The notes: generated by a model from the letters alone, not told the origin. A stretch of 64,000 bases of DNA from Capronia americana (GCA_016110215.1 JADWQD010000008.1:1488001-1552000); one strand, 5' to 3'. Positions 39,957 to 52,605 are shown, numbered from the stretch's first letter. A program made the numbers and translations.

Positions 39957-41951
39957 ATGGCTCCAACAACTCTGGTCACCTTTCTAGTGTGCGTCAAGTC
40001 CTCTGTCGCCGTTGAAACAAGCTGACAATAATTGCAGCCGCACTCCACCTTCAACAAGATCAGTACAGCTTTATGGCTCCTGGGACAACTTCTCCACTCC
40101 TTATCCCATGCAAAGGGACAGCCGCACCGGCCCCGAACATTGGTCAGGTTGTCATAACTTCTCGAACATCATCTGTGATGGGGACGTAGTGGGCAACAAT
40201 ACGCCTCGGGAGGGGGGACTAAAGATGGGTGGAACGTACTGGTACTATGTAGGCGGAACCCTGTTCCCTTGAGCATGCTTTCACTTACAGTTTCTTCACA
40301 GTATACACTGGACGACGAGATCGAGTTCCACAATTCAGCTGAGCCGTCAACAACCACTTGCCCGATGCTTCCCGGCCAGCTAATCAACGTTCTGAACGTG
40401 CCTTTTGCTCTAAGCAGCAGCGGGCGGTCTCGAAATGACAGTGTGAGCTCTATATGCTCCGAGTACCGCACTATGAATCCCACAGACAAATTCCTTAATC
40501 CCCGGCCGGCCCCGGCAAAGCCAACATTACCGCGTCTGAAAACTTCCCCGACCTTCTCGCAGTTACCATGGTCTTCTTCCAGTTCACCAACCAGTGCTAC
40601 CTCGGTGTCTAGCAGGAGAGCAAGATCCGCCTCCTCCCGTGCACCATCTCCGCCGGGCAGCGCCAACATCCTAGCGCTCGTCCGACCAAAACCTTCTGCA
40701 GAAGTGCCCAGCAGGTCCACATCACGGAGCAGCAATCGGTCTGTGGGCATCATTGGCGGTCTCCGAGCTTTAGCATCACCACTCCTGATGAGCCCGGGAG
40801 GGTTTTCAGAAAGAGGCCGAACGCCCACAGATGGTATCAGGTCGCCAGTAGTTCGTTCACGAGCCACCTCCGCAAGAAGCATCACCCCGAAGCGAGCTCC
40901 TCTTGGGCCTACTTCTCCCACCTTGGCGGAACAAGGCAATCCTTCTCTGGGAGCTATTCGCGAGCTTGCGTTGCGTAAAGATTTTAGCGACGACGCCGAG
41001 AGCTCAGCGACCGTGCCGATTTCTTCATTCGCACAGCATCGTCGACAACGCTCACTATCGCGGGAACCCTCATCCCTACGCAACTCCCAGCAGCTGGACA
41101 CTTCGCCGGACTTGACTACCTTCAGCCATACCACTGTCCCCTATCGCCCCCTGGAGACCCTGAAAGAAGTTGCTTCTACAGCCAATACACCTGTCTGGCC
41201 CCTCACAGCCCTGAAAGTTGATAAGGACGACGCGATGGACGATGGTCCGCAACTTCTAGACTTGGAGAAGAGGTTACCCACCTTACCGAATACACCGTCA
41301 TCGGCGTATCCGCCTAGCGCGGTGGAAGGAGATGTTCAGGATGAGGAAACAGAAGACGTTGCAAATCTCCAAAGCCATTTCTCTTGCACAACTGTGGACA
41401 CTGAACCACGTACGGAGAGCTACATCCATAACGACAACAGTCGTTTCTCAGACTGGACGGATGCACCGACAAGGTTCTCGCCAGAATCAGAATATGCGCC
41501 GAGTATTCTTGACTTCGAGCCAATCAGTCCGCCGCCTGGGCTCACACTGGAAGACAGCCAGAAGGATCAGCAGGAATTTGGGTACCAGGGGTACGACCCT
41601 CTCAAACAGGACGGTCTTCCATCGGCCTCGAGTTTCTCGACTGTCAGCTCGATCGCTTCTTCGGCAGCCCCTGGCCCACAAGATAATCTCGACAGCGCCA
41701 AAAGCGGACATTTCTCCTGGAGCAAGTTCCAACATTACAGTTTGCCCACGGAAGAGGCTGGATCGGGAGCCACGCTGAAGCCGACGGCAGCTGTCGAACA
41801 TGCCACTCCCCTTGTTGTGAATGATCATCATGCGGGTGTCTACCAGCCTCAAGTAACAGATGGTCAAGCAGCCTCTGTTCCTCATTCTACCAGTATGCAG
41901 CAACTTCTTGACGAATTGAGCTACCTAGGCGACATGATTCAACAACATTAA
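39957..41951 (+). CDS. Glycogen-binding/AMPK-beta-like E-set domain protein
   Basis: Three exons, 39957-39988, 40038-40248 and 40302-41951 (630 aa). Joined, the N-terminus reads MAPTTLVTFLVRTPPSTRSV then QLYGSWDNFSTPYPMQRD, WSGCHNFSNIICDG, GGLKMGGTYWYYYTLDDEIE and a segment ending VNVLNVPF. This pattern (aromatic GSWDNF, a turn-rich middle, GTYWYYYxLD) fits the CBM48/AMPK-beta type immunoglobulin-like fold that binds glycogen or starch. The remaining about 500 residues are Ser/Thr/Pro/Arg-rich and presumably disordered, with many potential phosphorylation sites (RSRATSARSITPKR). There is no kinase or catalytic domain. A scaffold or carbohydrate-targeting role is inferred. The third exon uses the second of two nearby CAG acceptors, chosen by frame. 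Confidence 0.72.
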
Positions 41952-42672
41952 CATTCGTGCGCACGCGAGCCTTACGTTATAACAAGCTTGGCCTGAATGC
42001 TTGTATTCCGCTCTTTTCAACAGTTTCTTGAGATGGTGTTGGTGGTGGTCTCTAGCAGGGTTTGTGAGCGAATCTCACAATGAATAGTATTGCAAGCGAC
42101 TGTATCAACGGCATGTGCAGGGAATGGGTAGATATTCGGGTTGAAGAGAGGGATAGTATCATGTACCCAGGGTATGAGCGTGGGCTTCAAGGTTACGATT
42201 TTCTTATGAGGGATGAGTGGGATGGATGGCAGCCTTGTCACCGACGACGAGGCTGAAGGAGCCTTGGCAGGGATGGCCTTCCAATCACCTTCCCACGAAT
42301 TGTTGATGTGGACTGACAGGCGACACCTCGACATAGACGTACTCCAGTAATTTCCAGCATCTGTAAGAGCACAGAGCTACGAATGATGAACCCGACTATA
42401 TGATGGCCGCACAGCTCCCGATCTGCTCCATTGTTAGAAGAGGCTGTTGTGCTCCTGCGTCTCCCATCACGCGTGCATTCAGACTCTGAGGCGCGTTGCG
42501 CGTGGTGCGGCCTACCGAAACAACATTTGTTGCTTTCAAAGAGGTAGCCGCGGAATTGCCTTCTCCCTTCCACCAGGCAACCCCAGTCGGCCACTGCATT
42601 GATAAGGAGCTACTTGGTGCAGTATTCGGCAAGCCTCACCCTGCCCACGAGTCGAGGTTCAGAGCAGCAAAA
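41952..42672. other. Intergenic, no gene seen
   Basis: 721 bp holding the previous gene's terminator and the APC4 promoter. The APC4 frame stays open upstream to 42496 but without an ATG I prefer. No repeat or motif stands out. Confidence 0.4.
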
Positions 42673-45286
42673 ATGCATCAAATATCCGCCCGCACGGCGG
42701 TTGAACCATTTCAGCCCGTTCTGTTCGCATACTGTCCGACAATGGATCTCGTTGCCACGACGACGAGGAAGGATAACGTAGATGTTTGGAGATTGAATGG
42801 GCAGAGAGTGTTTGGCGCAAATTTCGCCAGGGAGGAGCATGACGAGGATGATGGGGAGGCTCGAGAGGCCGAAGGGGAGAAGGAGGCGAATGTTAAGGGC
42901 GTCGTGTGGAGGAGGGATGGTGAGTCTGGAACTCTCCTCGCATCACCATTTCCTCGTCTGGCCCTTGTCTCGGCCAATTCAGAATTGAGGGCGGGCTTCC
43001 ACCCTCGGTCGGCTGCTTTACTGTCTGCGAACGGGCATCGAATTGGAAAAGTTGGGCTAATGATATTGACTTGAGACAGGCCAAATCCTCGCCGTCACCT
43101 GCTCAGATGGCACTATATCCCTCATCAACGCTTTTACAGGCAAGGTCGCACACCGCATGTCCGCCCACATGCAGCACCTTTCATTTTCCCCCGCCTCGTC
43201 ACAACAGTCTCAATCTCGGTCTCAATCACAGCCTTACCCACGCCGGCGAAGTTCCAGACTACCCTCTCGACCACCCCTCCCTCCGACAGTCACTTCCGTT
43301 TCCTGGACTACACACTTTGCCTATCCCTCATCCAGTGCAGTCCGGTCTAATCTCTCTAGCCCGACCTCAGCGTCGCTCGATCAAATCCTGTCGCTCCGCG
43401 CCGATGTGGAGAAACTCCTGCACCTTAAAGCCGACCTGCCCCACTACCTCAGCACCGTCGACATCGAAACATCCCTACCTAAGCTCGCGACACTACCGCC
43501 GACGGGTGTTGGAGTTGATGACGATGTCTTTAGCAGCAGGGGTAGCGTGGATGTCATTTTCCATGGTGGTGGAGATGGTAATTCAGGGGGAAAGGGAGGG
43601 GTGGATGTTTTAATGGTGGGCTTGAGCGACGAGAGTGGCTGCAAGGTGCATTTGAAGATTTTCGACGCCTTCGAGGTCGGGACGGTTGACGTGCGAGATG
43701 TCCTGCCCGAGGGGGGAACGGCGAGGGTGGTGAGGATGGAGAGCCATCCGCTCCTTTCGACGATCTTCCTGATTGTTGAGATGGCGTCTGCGAACCATTC
43801 AAGGGATTCGTCATTGCATCTTCTCGGGCTGGATTTGAGCTTCATCCCTCAGACTGGTTTGAACCTCCCGCTCGTGGCAAAGAAAGCGACCCAGCTGGGG
43901 AATCTGTTGCGCTACATGTCGCAGGTACAGATGCAATTGGTCGCAGAAGTCAAAGCCGCGTTCGATCTGCCGACCAAGTTTCTACGCAATGTCAACGAGA
44001 GCCTTGCGGAGGCGGATGAGAATGCGGATTTCGTGTACGCAGCGCATCACCTCGCAGTTACAGGGGATTGCGATCCGAAATTGAAGGAGTGGTTGGTTGA
44101 CGAAGTTGGGGATCGGGGCCTCAAGAGATGGGAGAAGGCGGTGGGTGATTGTTTCGAAGTGGTCAGAAGGATGACAAGTGAGTGTCTCGTGCCGGCACTG
44201 GAGAGATGTCTTATTCTATTGTCGAGACTTGAGGGGCTTGCGAGATTCGGGCCTACGAGTAGCAAATTGGGGTTGGATGAGAAGAGCATAACGAAGGTGA
44301 CGGAGACGGTCGACAGCATGGGCATTCTCGCCGAGGATCTCTTGACCGATGTGGGGCTGGAGATGAGGGAGTTCGCGGCCTTTATGAAGTGGTTGAAGTG
44401 GGAATGCGAGGTCGAGGCTTTAGAGGAGGGGAGTGAACGCGCTGCCGAGCTGAGGGAGAGTTGGACAGGAGAAGGGGAGCTGAAGACGGTGCTGGAGTAC
44501 GTGGTCGGGCCGATGAAGGAGAGCCGGCTGAAGCAGTATTTGGTCAAGGAGGAGGAAGATCAACCTGCGGGTGTCTCGGCCTCTTTTGACGACGACCCAG
44601 ACATAGGGTTTTTTGCGGAGTACACGAAACGAAGAGCAAGTGGCAGGAAACACAAGAGGATGCCGACATTGGGCGATTTGGTCGCACGGATGCAGAAGCA
44701 GTGCGACTCGGTGTTTGTGCAGATCGCAGAGACCTTCAGGAAGAGCATCCTAGAGAGCTATCTGACGATCTTGCCACGACAGTGCGATGGCAGCAAGATG
44801 GACATCAAAGTCATTCCTGATGAGACTGACCTGGATTTGCACCGCCTCATTGTGCTATCTGGACACCGGGAGAAGAATGATCAGGTTCTCCAGGTTGTGG
44901 TCACGTTACGGCAGGATGCCACAAAGACATTCAAGCATACCATCAACACGCACACTCTTGCGATACCGGATGCCAGAGGAATCCTCGACGCCAAGTTTGT
45001 GGACGACAAGGAGTTTCTCGTTCTTGTCGAGACGGCCTCGGATGTGAGGATCTACAGTCATGAGATCATGGACGAGGATGATACAGCTCTCGGATGGCGC
45101 CATGGCTTCGAAAACGGCCAGATGAAGGGCTTGAGACCTGCCCGTCTCGACGTCAATGGGCGAGTTGGGAGGAGGGTGGTTGCCGTGCTTGACCGGGACG
45201 GTCTAGGCTATGCGGTCTTCGATCTAGATGCCGAGGACGATGCCGGAAACGCTGGTGGCGGAGGGGACTCGTTCATGACCGGGTGA
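42673..45286 (+). CDS. Anaphase-promoting complex subunit 4 (APC4)
   Basis: Scaffold subunit of the APC/C ubiquitin ligase, nuclear, controlling mitotic exit. Exons are 42673-42919 and 43080-45286 (817 aa). The N-terminal WD40-like propeller opens with FAYCPTMDLVATTTRKDNVD and VWRLNGQRV; the 160-bp intron falls between WRRDG and QILAVTCSDGTISLINAFTG. An APC4-family helical region follows (LNLPLVAKKATQLGNLLRYM, FLRNVNESLAEADENADF, WLVDEVGDRGLKRWEKAV). The acidic insert EEHDEDDGEAREAEGEKEAN in the first blade is not part of the core. The C-terminal part returns to beta-rich sequence, as expected for the propeller closing. The ATG at 42673 is the first before the conserved VEPFQPVLFAYCP. Confidence 0.85.
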
Positions 45287-45977
45287 GAGAATGATACATA
45301 GTGAAGCTGCGGGGTTCTTTTCACGTTTTTCACAAGGCTCAGATGATCAGGCTGTCAAATTGAGAGTGAGGCTCTCTTGACGGGGACCGGCGCCACTCGG
45401 CAGGGGTGATTGGCTGCCACGGCGACACAAGCGCAACCACTGCAGGCACCACCGACGCCTTCCAGGGAACGACATGCCCGACGCAGCAAGTTAGCATCGA
45501 TAGGTTGTGCCAGTTCCAAGTAAGCGTCGCGAGGCCCGTCCGAGGTTAGGTCGTGCTTAAGCGGACAGGAAAATAGAGGATTGACCGCATGTTGAGCAGA
45601 AGCTGCGACCTACGTAACTATTAGCTGGGTCAGGCAGGTTAGGGCAGATCGGGTTAGTTAGGCAGCCCCGGGAAGCGCAGTCCCTGGCCTGGCACCGGCC
45701 AGCGAGTCCAGTGAGTCCAGTATCAACAAATCCATCCCACTTCACGACTCTCTGTGTGCAAAACGCAAACCGAATTCGCTGGCCTCTGCAAACCGCCTTT
45801 TCTCTTGTCTCCTTCCTTGCTCAACAATCTCATCGGTCATTCAGCTCGCTGCCGGTCGTTCTTTCCTTGACTCCAGACCTGCGTTTTCACTCAATTTGAC
45901 CTCTCCAATTCCGCGCCTTCAAACTTCTTCGTTTTGTCCACAATCTTCCTGCCTGACCGCTGCTCGGTCCAGCCACC
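45287..45977. other. Intergenic, importin beta promoter
   Basis: 691 bp between tandem plus-strand genes. The distal half is CT-rich (about 45795-45960), a likely transcription start region for the importin beta gene. Nothing else is recognised. Confidence 0.45.
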
Positions 45978-48856
45978 ATGGACGTCAGAGCCGTCTTAGA
46001 GAACACCTTCTCGCCGGGTACGAGGCCCCCTTTCACCCTCAGATTCCGACGTTTTGCTGACTTTCTCCAGATGCCAACATCCGCGGTGGTGCCGAAGAAC
46101 AACTCAGACAAGCCCGCGAGGGCAACTTTGTACGTCGACTCCATGCGAGTTACACGGCAACCACTGACTGCTTCATGTCTAGTCCGAATACCTTTCCATC
46201 CTCTCCCAAGAACTCGCCAACGACCAGGCGAGCCCTGCGGTCCGACAAGCTGCCGGCCTTGCCCTCAAGAACGCTTTCACTTATCGCGACGTCACCAGAT
46301 TACGAGAAGTCCAGGCAAGATGGCTACAAGGAGTCGACCCTCAGATCAAGGCTCAGGTCAAGGAGCTGGCTGTCAAGACCCTCACTTCCACACCCCAAGC
46401 CGCGAATTCCGCGGCCCAGCTGATTGCGACGATTGCAGCCATCGAGCTTCCACGGAATGAGTGGTCTGATCTGTTGCCCTCCCTCGTCCATAATGTCGGC
46501 TCCGGTGACGACAAACTCAAGCAGTCTAGTTTGACGACTATCGGCTTCATTTGCGAGTCGGACGATGTCGAACTCAGAGAGTCTTTGGTTGGATACTCCA
46601 ATGCAATCCTGACCGCCGTCGTCCAGGGTGCCCGGAAAGAGGAGACCAACCAGGACGTCCGACTTTCTGCTCTGTCGGCCCTGAGTGACGCCACCGAGTT
46701 CATTCGCAGCAACTTCGAAAACGAGGGCGAGCGCAACTACATCATGCAAGTCGTGTGTGAGGCTACACAATCTCAAGATACCCGGGTCCAGGCTGCCGCT
46801 TTCGGCTGTCTGAACCGCATCATGGGCATCTACTACGACAAGATGAGGTTCTACATGGAGAAGGCCTTGTTCGGTCTGACTATTGCGGGCATGAAGAACG
46901 AGGAAGAGGATGTTGCCAAATTGGCCATTGAATTCTGGTGCACGGTCTGCGAGGAGGAAATCAGCATCGAAGACGACAACCAACAAGCCCAGCAGGAGGG
47001 TTCAACCGAACTGCGACCCTATTTCAACTTCGCCAGAGTTGCTGCTCGCGAGGTCGTCCCCGTCCTCCTCCAGCTGATGACAAAGGTCTCTGAAGATGAT
47101 GCCGATGAGGAATACAACGTCGCTCGCGCCGCATATCAATGTCTGCAGCTCTATGCACAGACGATCGGCGGTGACGTCGTTCAAACCGTACTGTCTTTTG
47201 TCGAGGCCAACCTACGAAGCGAAGATTGGACTCACCGAGATGCTGCTGTCTCCTCTTTCGGCGCGATCATGGACGGCCCGGATATCAAGACCCTTGATCC
47301 TCTGGTCAAGCAAGCTCTTTCAGTCTTGATCGGAATGATGCAAGATCCGGTCGTGCAGGTACAGGATTCGGCAGCATTTGCCCTGAGCAGGATCTGCGAT
47401 TATTGCTCAGAATGCATTGACCCTTCAGTACATCTACAGCCACTCATGCTAGCCCTTTTCGCCGGGCTCATGGGCAACCCGAAAATTGCCGCCTCCTGCT
47501 GCCTGGCCCTTCTCAATCTGACTGAACGATTTGTTGGTGAGGAGGGTGCATCCTCCAACCAGCTGACACCACACTTCCAAGCCAGTGTCACCTCGCTCCT
47601 CGCAGTTACGGAGAAGCAGGACGCAAGCAACCAACTTCGAACGGCTGCGTACGAGGTTCTTAGTGGTTTCGTTACAAATTCCGCCCATGATAGCCTACAG
47701 ATTGTTGCCGAGCTCTCCAACGTCATTATCCAACGCCTCGAAAGTACGATTCCAATGCAGAAGCAGATTGTCAGCATAGACGACAAGATCACTCTGGAGG
47801 AATTGCAAGTCAGCCTTAGCAGCGTTTTGCTTGCCATCGTTCAGAGACTCGAACAGAACATTGGACCACAAGCCGATCGGATTATGCAGATCAACTTGGA
47901 ACTGCTCAATGTCACTGGCAACACGAGCGTCCCGGAGGTCATTTTTCAGATTGTCAGCGGATTGGCAAATGCCTTGTCCGCCGAGTTCCTCAAGTACATG
48001 GACTCGTTTGCGCCATACCTTTACACTGCACTGGGCAACCAGGAAGCCCCAGATATGTGCTCCTTGGCCATTGGCCTGGTCAGTGATATCGTCCGTGCTC
48101 TGGAAGACAAGGCTCGGCCTTACTGCGACACCTTCATGAACTACCTGCTCAACGATCTCAGAGTGAGTGCTGCAACCAGACACATGTGCGCCTTTTGCTG
48201 ACAACTCTTCGCAGTCTGATAAACTTTCCAACGCGTTAAAGCCCCCGATCCTAGAAACCTTTGGAGACATCGCCACTAGCATTGGTGTCCACTTTGAAAC
48301 CTACGTCACAGTGGTTGCTGGTGTCCTTCAACAAGCCAATAATGTGTCGGTTGCGAACGATGTCTCGTTTGATATGCTTGACTACATTGTTTCCCTGCGC
48401 TCCGGTATCGCTGACGCCTGGTCGGGATTGATTCTTGCATTCAAAGGCACCGACAAGGGTACGTGCACCTTGCTGTCCCATGTGCGATTTGATGCTGACA
48501 GTGTGACAGTTAATATCCTTCAAGCCTACATTCAGCCGATTTTCGAGTTCCTGCAGACTGTCTCCCAGGACATGAATCACAATGAAGGTCTTCTTCGCGC
48601 CTGCATGGGCATCATTGCGTGAGTACACGGGCTTTACCAAGATTGACCACTTCTAACCTTCTGTAGCGACCTCAGCGAGGCATTCCCCAACGGATCGCTT
48701 GCCGACTACTATCGACAGGAATGGGTTCTCAAGCTCATCAAGGAAACTCGAACTTCGCGCGACTTCACCCCAAGAACCATCAATGCAGCACGTTGGGCAA
48801 GAGAACAAGTCAAACGACAAACTCAACATCAAGGTACTATCATGAATGCCTCATGA
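45978..48856 (+). CDS. Importin subunit beta-1 (Kap95-like karyopherin)
   Basis: Carries importin-alpha/NLS cargo through nuclear pores and is released by Ran-GTP. Six exons: 45978-46017, 46071-46129, 46183-48162, 48215-48458, 48510-48618 and 48667-48856, giving 873 aa, the expected length. Exon 1 opens MDVRAVLENTFSP and splices to DANIRGGAEEQLRQAREGNF and SEYLSILSQELAND. HEAT repeats run throughout: the acidic patch around EEDVAKLAIEFWCTVCEEE, then DWTHRDAAVSSFGAIMDGPD and MMQDPVVQVQDSAAFALSRI. The C-terminus RTINAARWAREQVKRQ is typical. The last exon reads through to TGA at 48854-48856 after QHQGTIMNAS, which is slightly unusual; a further short intron in the tail cannot be excluded. Confidence 0.93.
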
Positions 48857-49536
48857 ACCTGATGCTAGAGTATCTCTTATCCCCAATATGCATTATTCAC
48901 CATCCCCGGCACCATCACCGCCGCCCCGAAACATCCTTGCCCACACACAGCCCAGCACCAGCACCAGCCCCAGCACAGCACCTTCAACCCACTCCTGTCA
49001 GAGCGCTGATCACCATTTGTGAAGGTAACGGCCACTTCCCATCAGAAGCGGACACCTTGATTGGAATACCCGAAGATGATGAGGATTCTGGCCGATCACA
49101 AAATGGAGAGAATGGTCACGTGGACACCCATCATCCCTTCGACAGCGACATGCACGGTATAGGTGACATTCATGCTCCCCGTCTCGATGCCGATCGCCTA
49201 GTCGATCTCCTCCCTCCCCCATTGATTGGCTCGCCCACAACCTCCCAATGGCTCGACCTGAACGCTCCCAATGTTTCCCCCGCGACTGGCGCCACAATTC
49301 AGAGTCCGACTTTACCTCCACTTGACCTGCAATCGCGGTTACAGCGACAGCAGCGGTATCTCGAATTTGGGTCTCCTGACAATATATCCGTTGGCGACTA
49401 CGCTACATCAGGAGGACCAGTACGACCAGCTGGCAACCAGAATGGGTCGTACTCCTCCGCCAGCCTTAGTTACGATGGAGATGTTGAATCCCCAGATGCC
49501 GCTACCGACGCCGCGCTGCCACCGGATTGGAGGTGA
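48853..49536 (+). CDS. Uncertain ORF downstream of importin beta
   Basis: A 227-codon frame whose ATG overlaps the importin beta TGA (ATGA). The distal 150 residues look protein-like, with acidic and Pro/Ser/Gly-rich sequence (EADTLIGIPEDDEDSGRSQN, LDADRLVDLLPPPLIG, SPDNISVGDYATSGGPV). The first 50 residues are His/Pro low-complexity and may not be coding. An alternative start at 48889 in another frame (MHYSPSPAPSPPP) could join the distal frame through a GTGAAG donor near 49018 and a TTCGACAG acceptor near 49144. No domain is recognised. It may be a small independent gene, part of a spliced alternative importin tail, or 3' UTR. Confidence 0.3.
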   Translation: MNLMLEYLLSPICIIHHPRHHHRRPETSLPTHSPAPAPAPAQHLQPTPVRALITICEGNGHFPSEADTLIGIPEDDEDSGRSQNGENGHVDTHHPFDSDMHGIGDIHAPRLDADRLVDLLPPPLIGSPTTSQWLDLNAPNVSPATGATIQSPTLPPLDLQSRLQRQQRYLEFGSPDNISVGDYATSGGPVRPAGNQNGSYSSASLSYDGDVESPDAATDAALPPDWR

Positions 49537-50307
49537 TGGTGTGCAATGAGAAAGATGTCGGCAGGAGAATGCTCGTCTTCGGCGTCCTTCCAGCATCTGG
49601 AGACAGGATTAATTAGTCGCGGCAGGATTCATGTTCAGACTGGAGACATTGTTCGGAATAGATACACAAGACAGCACCATGATACCCCTTTTTAAGAACA
49701 ATCGCCCCTTTCTCCTTCTGCCTCTTCTGCCTTGACTCATCTATCCGCTACCCCTGCTCCCTGCCCGCGCTGCTTCTGCTGGAAGATGGTCCGTTTGAGT
49801 AGGGTCGAAGGATAGTCAGTATGAACGCCGCTCGCTGCCATACTGGGCCTTCAGTCATCACTGCCCAGCATCGCCGCACTTGGGCAATTAATCCCTCTGG
49901 CATGCGACCTCTGTCTTATTCGGTTTGCTTATAGTTCTGCTGATCCAATCCGATGGTTGTTCGGAGTTGTCGTGACAGGCCACAGGCACCGCACCAATGC
50001 GCACACTTCTATACCGGAAAAAGACCAACAATATAACAAGCTGAGACGAGGCGAAGCGGCATAAGGGTCCAATAGCCGCGACACAGAAACATGCCCATAC
50101 GGTCAGAAAAAGAAATGCGCATCTCGTCTTTCCCAGCCCTGCGGTGATAGCTATGCTGGTTATTCGATATTTCTGTTCTGTCCTGGTCTGGTCTGGTCTG
50201 GTCTGGTCTGGTCTGGTCTGGTCTGGTCTAGTCTGGTCTGGTCCGCTATACTCTACCGATAAGTGTGAATTTGTAACGTTAAACGTCAGTACAGTATTGA
50301 CACTTTT
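49537..50307. other. Intergenic with pentanucleotide minisatellite
   Basis: 771 bp between convergent genes. The only clear feature is the CTGGT tandem array at 50183-50242, described separately. The rest shows no gene. Confidence 0.5.
50183..50242. repeat. (CTGGT)12 tandem repeat
   Basis: Twelve consecutive 5-bp units, perfect except one CTAGT at 50228-50232. It lies about 65 bp beyond the 3' end of the dehydrogenase gene. Confidence 0.9.
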
Positions 50308-51960
50308 TCATGAAACCTTCGAATCGGAGCCCGCCTCGCCAGCTTGGTAAACCATACCGCCGTCTTTCCCCTGCTTGATCAACGATTCCATTCGCGAACG
50401 CATGCCTTGCCACCATATCCCTGCGGGAGATTTAAATTAGATTAGCTTTTTATCCCCCGGGGCGCCATGAGGATGGGGGAGGTGGGGGGGAGGTGGCGGT
50501 AGATGATATGAGTGATAATGGAAAGGGACGGGGAAGGGGAGGAGAGAAACCCCCTTGCATGGAACCCCCCCGTTCAAAAGGGCAAGCAAGAATCAAGTTA
50601 CGTATGGGAGAATGGAAAAGAATGCAACGCAGCAGCCGCACACACGCACCGTTCATGTCTAGGGCCTGCTCGATCAGGAATCGTTGACTCTCGTCCGCGT
50701 ATGCGACGGGTTGGCGGTAGAATAACTTGTCCACGACGCATTCGACAGATTGGCCGGTTTTGACCACGCCGTTCTCGCCGTCGCTCTTTCCGTCGGGGGT
50801 CACCGCGCCCGTGGGCGAGGTCAACTCGTCGTAGGCGCGCACCATCTTGGCCGCGGCGGGGGTAAAAGTTAGTGTGGCCGAAATTGCGAGAACAGACGGA
50901 GATGGAAAGAAGGGGGGATGATGGTAATTATGTGAGTCGTATTGATGGGTGAAGGGCATGTATCTCAGGGCAGGACAGGGCATTGCAGGGCAGAACTCAC
51001 GGTTTCAATAGGCGTTATCCATTCTTTGGGCCACAGATCCGTGACTTCCTTGGGGGTCAGGCTCGTCGCGACATACGCGGGTATTATGCAGTTCAGACCG
51101 ATCCCGTCGGTGGCGTACAGGAGGGGGCCCAGACTCCGCGTCAACGCGAGCACCGCGTGCTTGGTCGCACCTGAAACAAGAAAAAAGAAACTTGGTTAGC
51201 TACAGTATACCCCGTATACATCACAGCGTTTTGCCCGCAAAGAGATACCGAGACATGATCAACAGGACCGGCGAAGAAAGATGCAAGACTCAAACTCACA
51301 ATATTCTGGCGCCACAGGAAAGGGGTACAACGCCGAACAAGAGCTCGTGATCACCATCTTCGGACTAAAGACGCTGCTGTTGCTGTTGCCGTTCGACGTA
51401 GCGGAGGCGGAAGCGGATTCGGACTCGGACTTCAGCCGCTTCGCCGTCCGTCGCGTGTAGTGCACAAACAGCTTCAGGCCATAGAACACGGCGATCTGAT
51501 TCACCTGTGTACACTGCATGTTCGGCTCGGTTGGTTCGCCGTCCACATCCTCGGGACGCAACGGGTTGCCCAACGTGATATGCTCGCGCTCGGCGGTACC
51601 GGCATTGGCGGCGAAGAAGTCGATCTTCCCTTCGCCGTAGTCGTACGCGCGGCGGAAGAGAGAGGCTTGGCCATCCCAGGAGGCGACATCCGTGTGGATG
51701 AAGACGTGCCGGGAGGAGTCTAGACTGGAGGCGATGGCGGTGTATGCTTCGGGGCGGATGTCTGCAAGAACCACGCGCCACTGTTGGCCGTTGGGTGACG
51801 AGAGGAGGTGTCGAACTAGGCCTAGACCGATGCCGGAGCAGCCTCCTACATAGAAGGTGTTTAGAGAGGGAATTGGGCAGGGAAAGGAGGGAAGGGGATG
51901 TGAAGTAGCGAGCTGGGGAACGGTACCTGTTACTATGGCTGTTTTCATGTTGTCTGCCAT
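50308..51960 (-). CDS. Short-chain dehydrogenase/reductase (SDR)
   Basis: NAD(P)-dependent oxidoreductase of the classical SDR superfamily; substrate unknown, with some resemblance to 15-hydroxyprostaglandin dehydrogenase-like fungal proteins. Five exons on the minus strand: 51927-51960, 51300-51845, 51001-51170, 50650-50845 and 50308-50420 (352 aa). The first intron splits the Rossmann motif; joining gives KTAIVTGGCSGIGLGLV (TGxxxGIG). NAG follows in FFAANAG, Ser in VITSSCSALYPF, and the catalytic YxxxK appears only after splicing exon 2 to 3 (YCATK). The last exon ends with KVS and TGA. Compared with the 250-aa core it has a longer C-terminus. The acceptor for exon 4 (GCCAAG) is less typical than the others. 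No neighbouring biosynthetic gene suggests a pathway. Confidence 0.82.
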
Positions 51961-52605
51961 TGGGTGGTATGATCGCTGCGTGCTGCAGTTAGACTGGTTT
52001 AATGCTCACGGCAGCAGGAAGGGAATGGAATCTCGGACGGTAAAGGAAACAAAAATCAACGAATAGACAGAAGCTGGAGAGGAAGTGTCTAGGATGGACT
52101 GGTGCTGGGTTCCTGAGAAGACGATAAGCTCTTATAGTACAGCATGAATAGTATTGAATCTGGAAAAGGAAAGATCAAGCATTGGCGAGCTCGTGGTGGT
52201 GTGAATCCACCATCTGTTGTCTCCGGACCATCGACGGTTGGACCGAGGTGTTAAGATACATTGCAACGGCCCACGGCTGACATGGAGGTTTGTGAGTCGT
52301 AACCCCCAGAGACGCTTTTCCCCCGCAAATTTCGAAGCTAAGTTTGTCATCACGGTGTAACCAATGCGGAGGTGTAATGTTCCACGGAATGATTCGTTTA
52401 GGTGTCTTGGTATTCGAAGTCAAGATGGCGCCCCCCCGATCAGGCGTCCCCTGCGAAAGGAGTGTCAAAAAATGCTCTGACCAGTGGAAACATTTCGCCG
52501 AAGCTATTGCAAGTCCACAGTCTGCATAGCTGTGCAAGTATTGGCACCGGTTGCCTCCAAGATCTGAGTTCGTCTCTGCTCCTTGAAAAATCGCAATCAG
52601 GCCTT
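51961..52605. other. Intergenic, no gene seen
   Basis: 645 bp between the SDR start and the Ysh1 stop, both minus strand; should contain the SDR promoter. No motif or repeat stands out. Confidence 0.45.
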
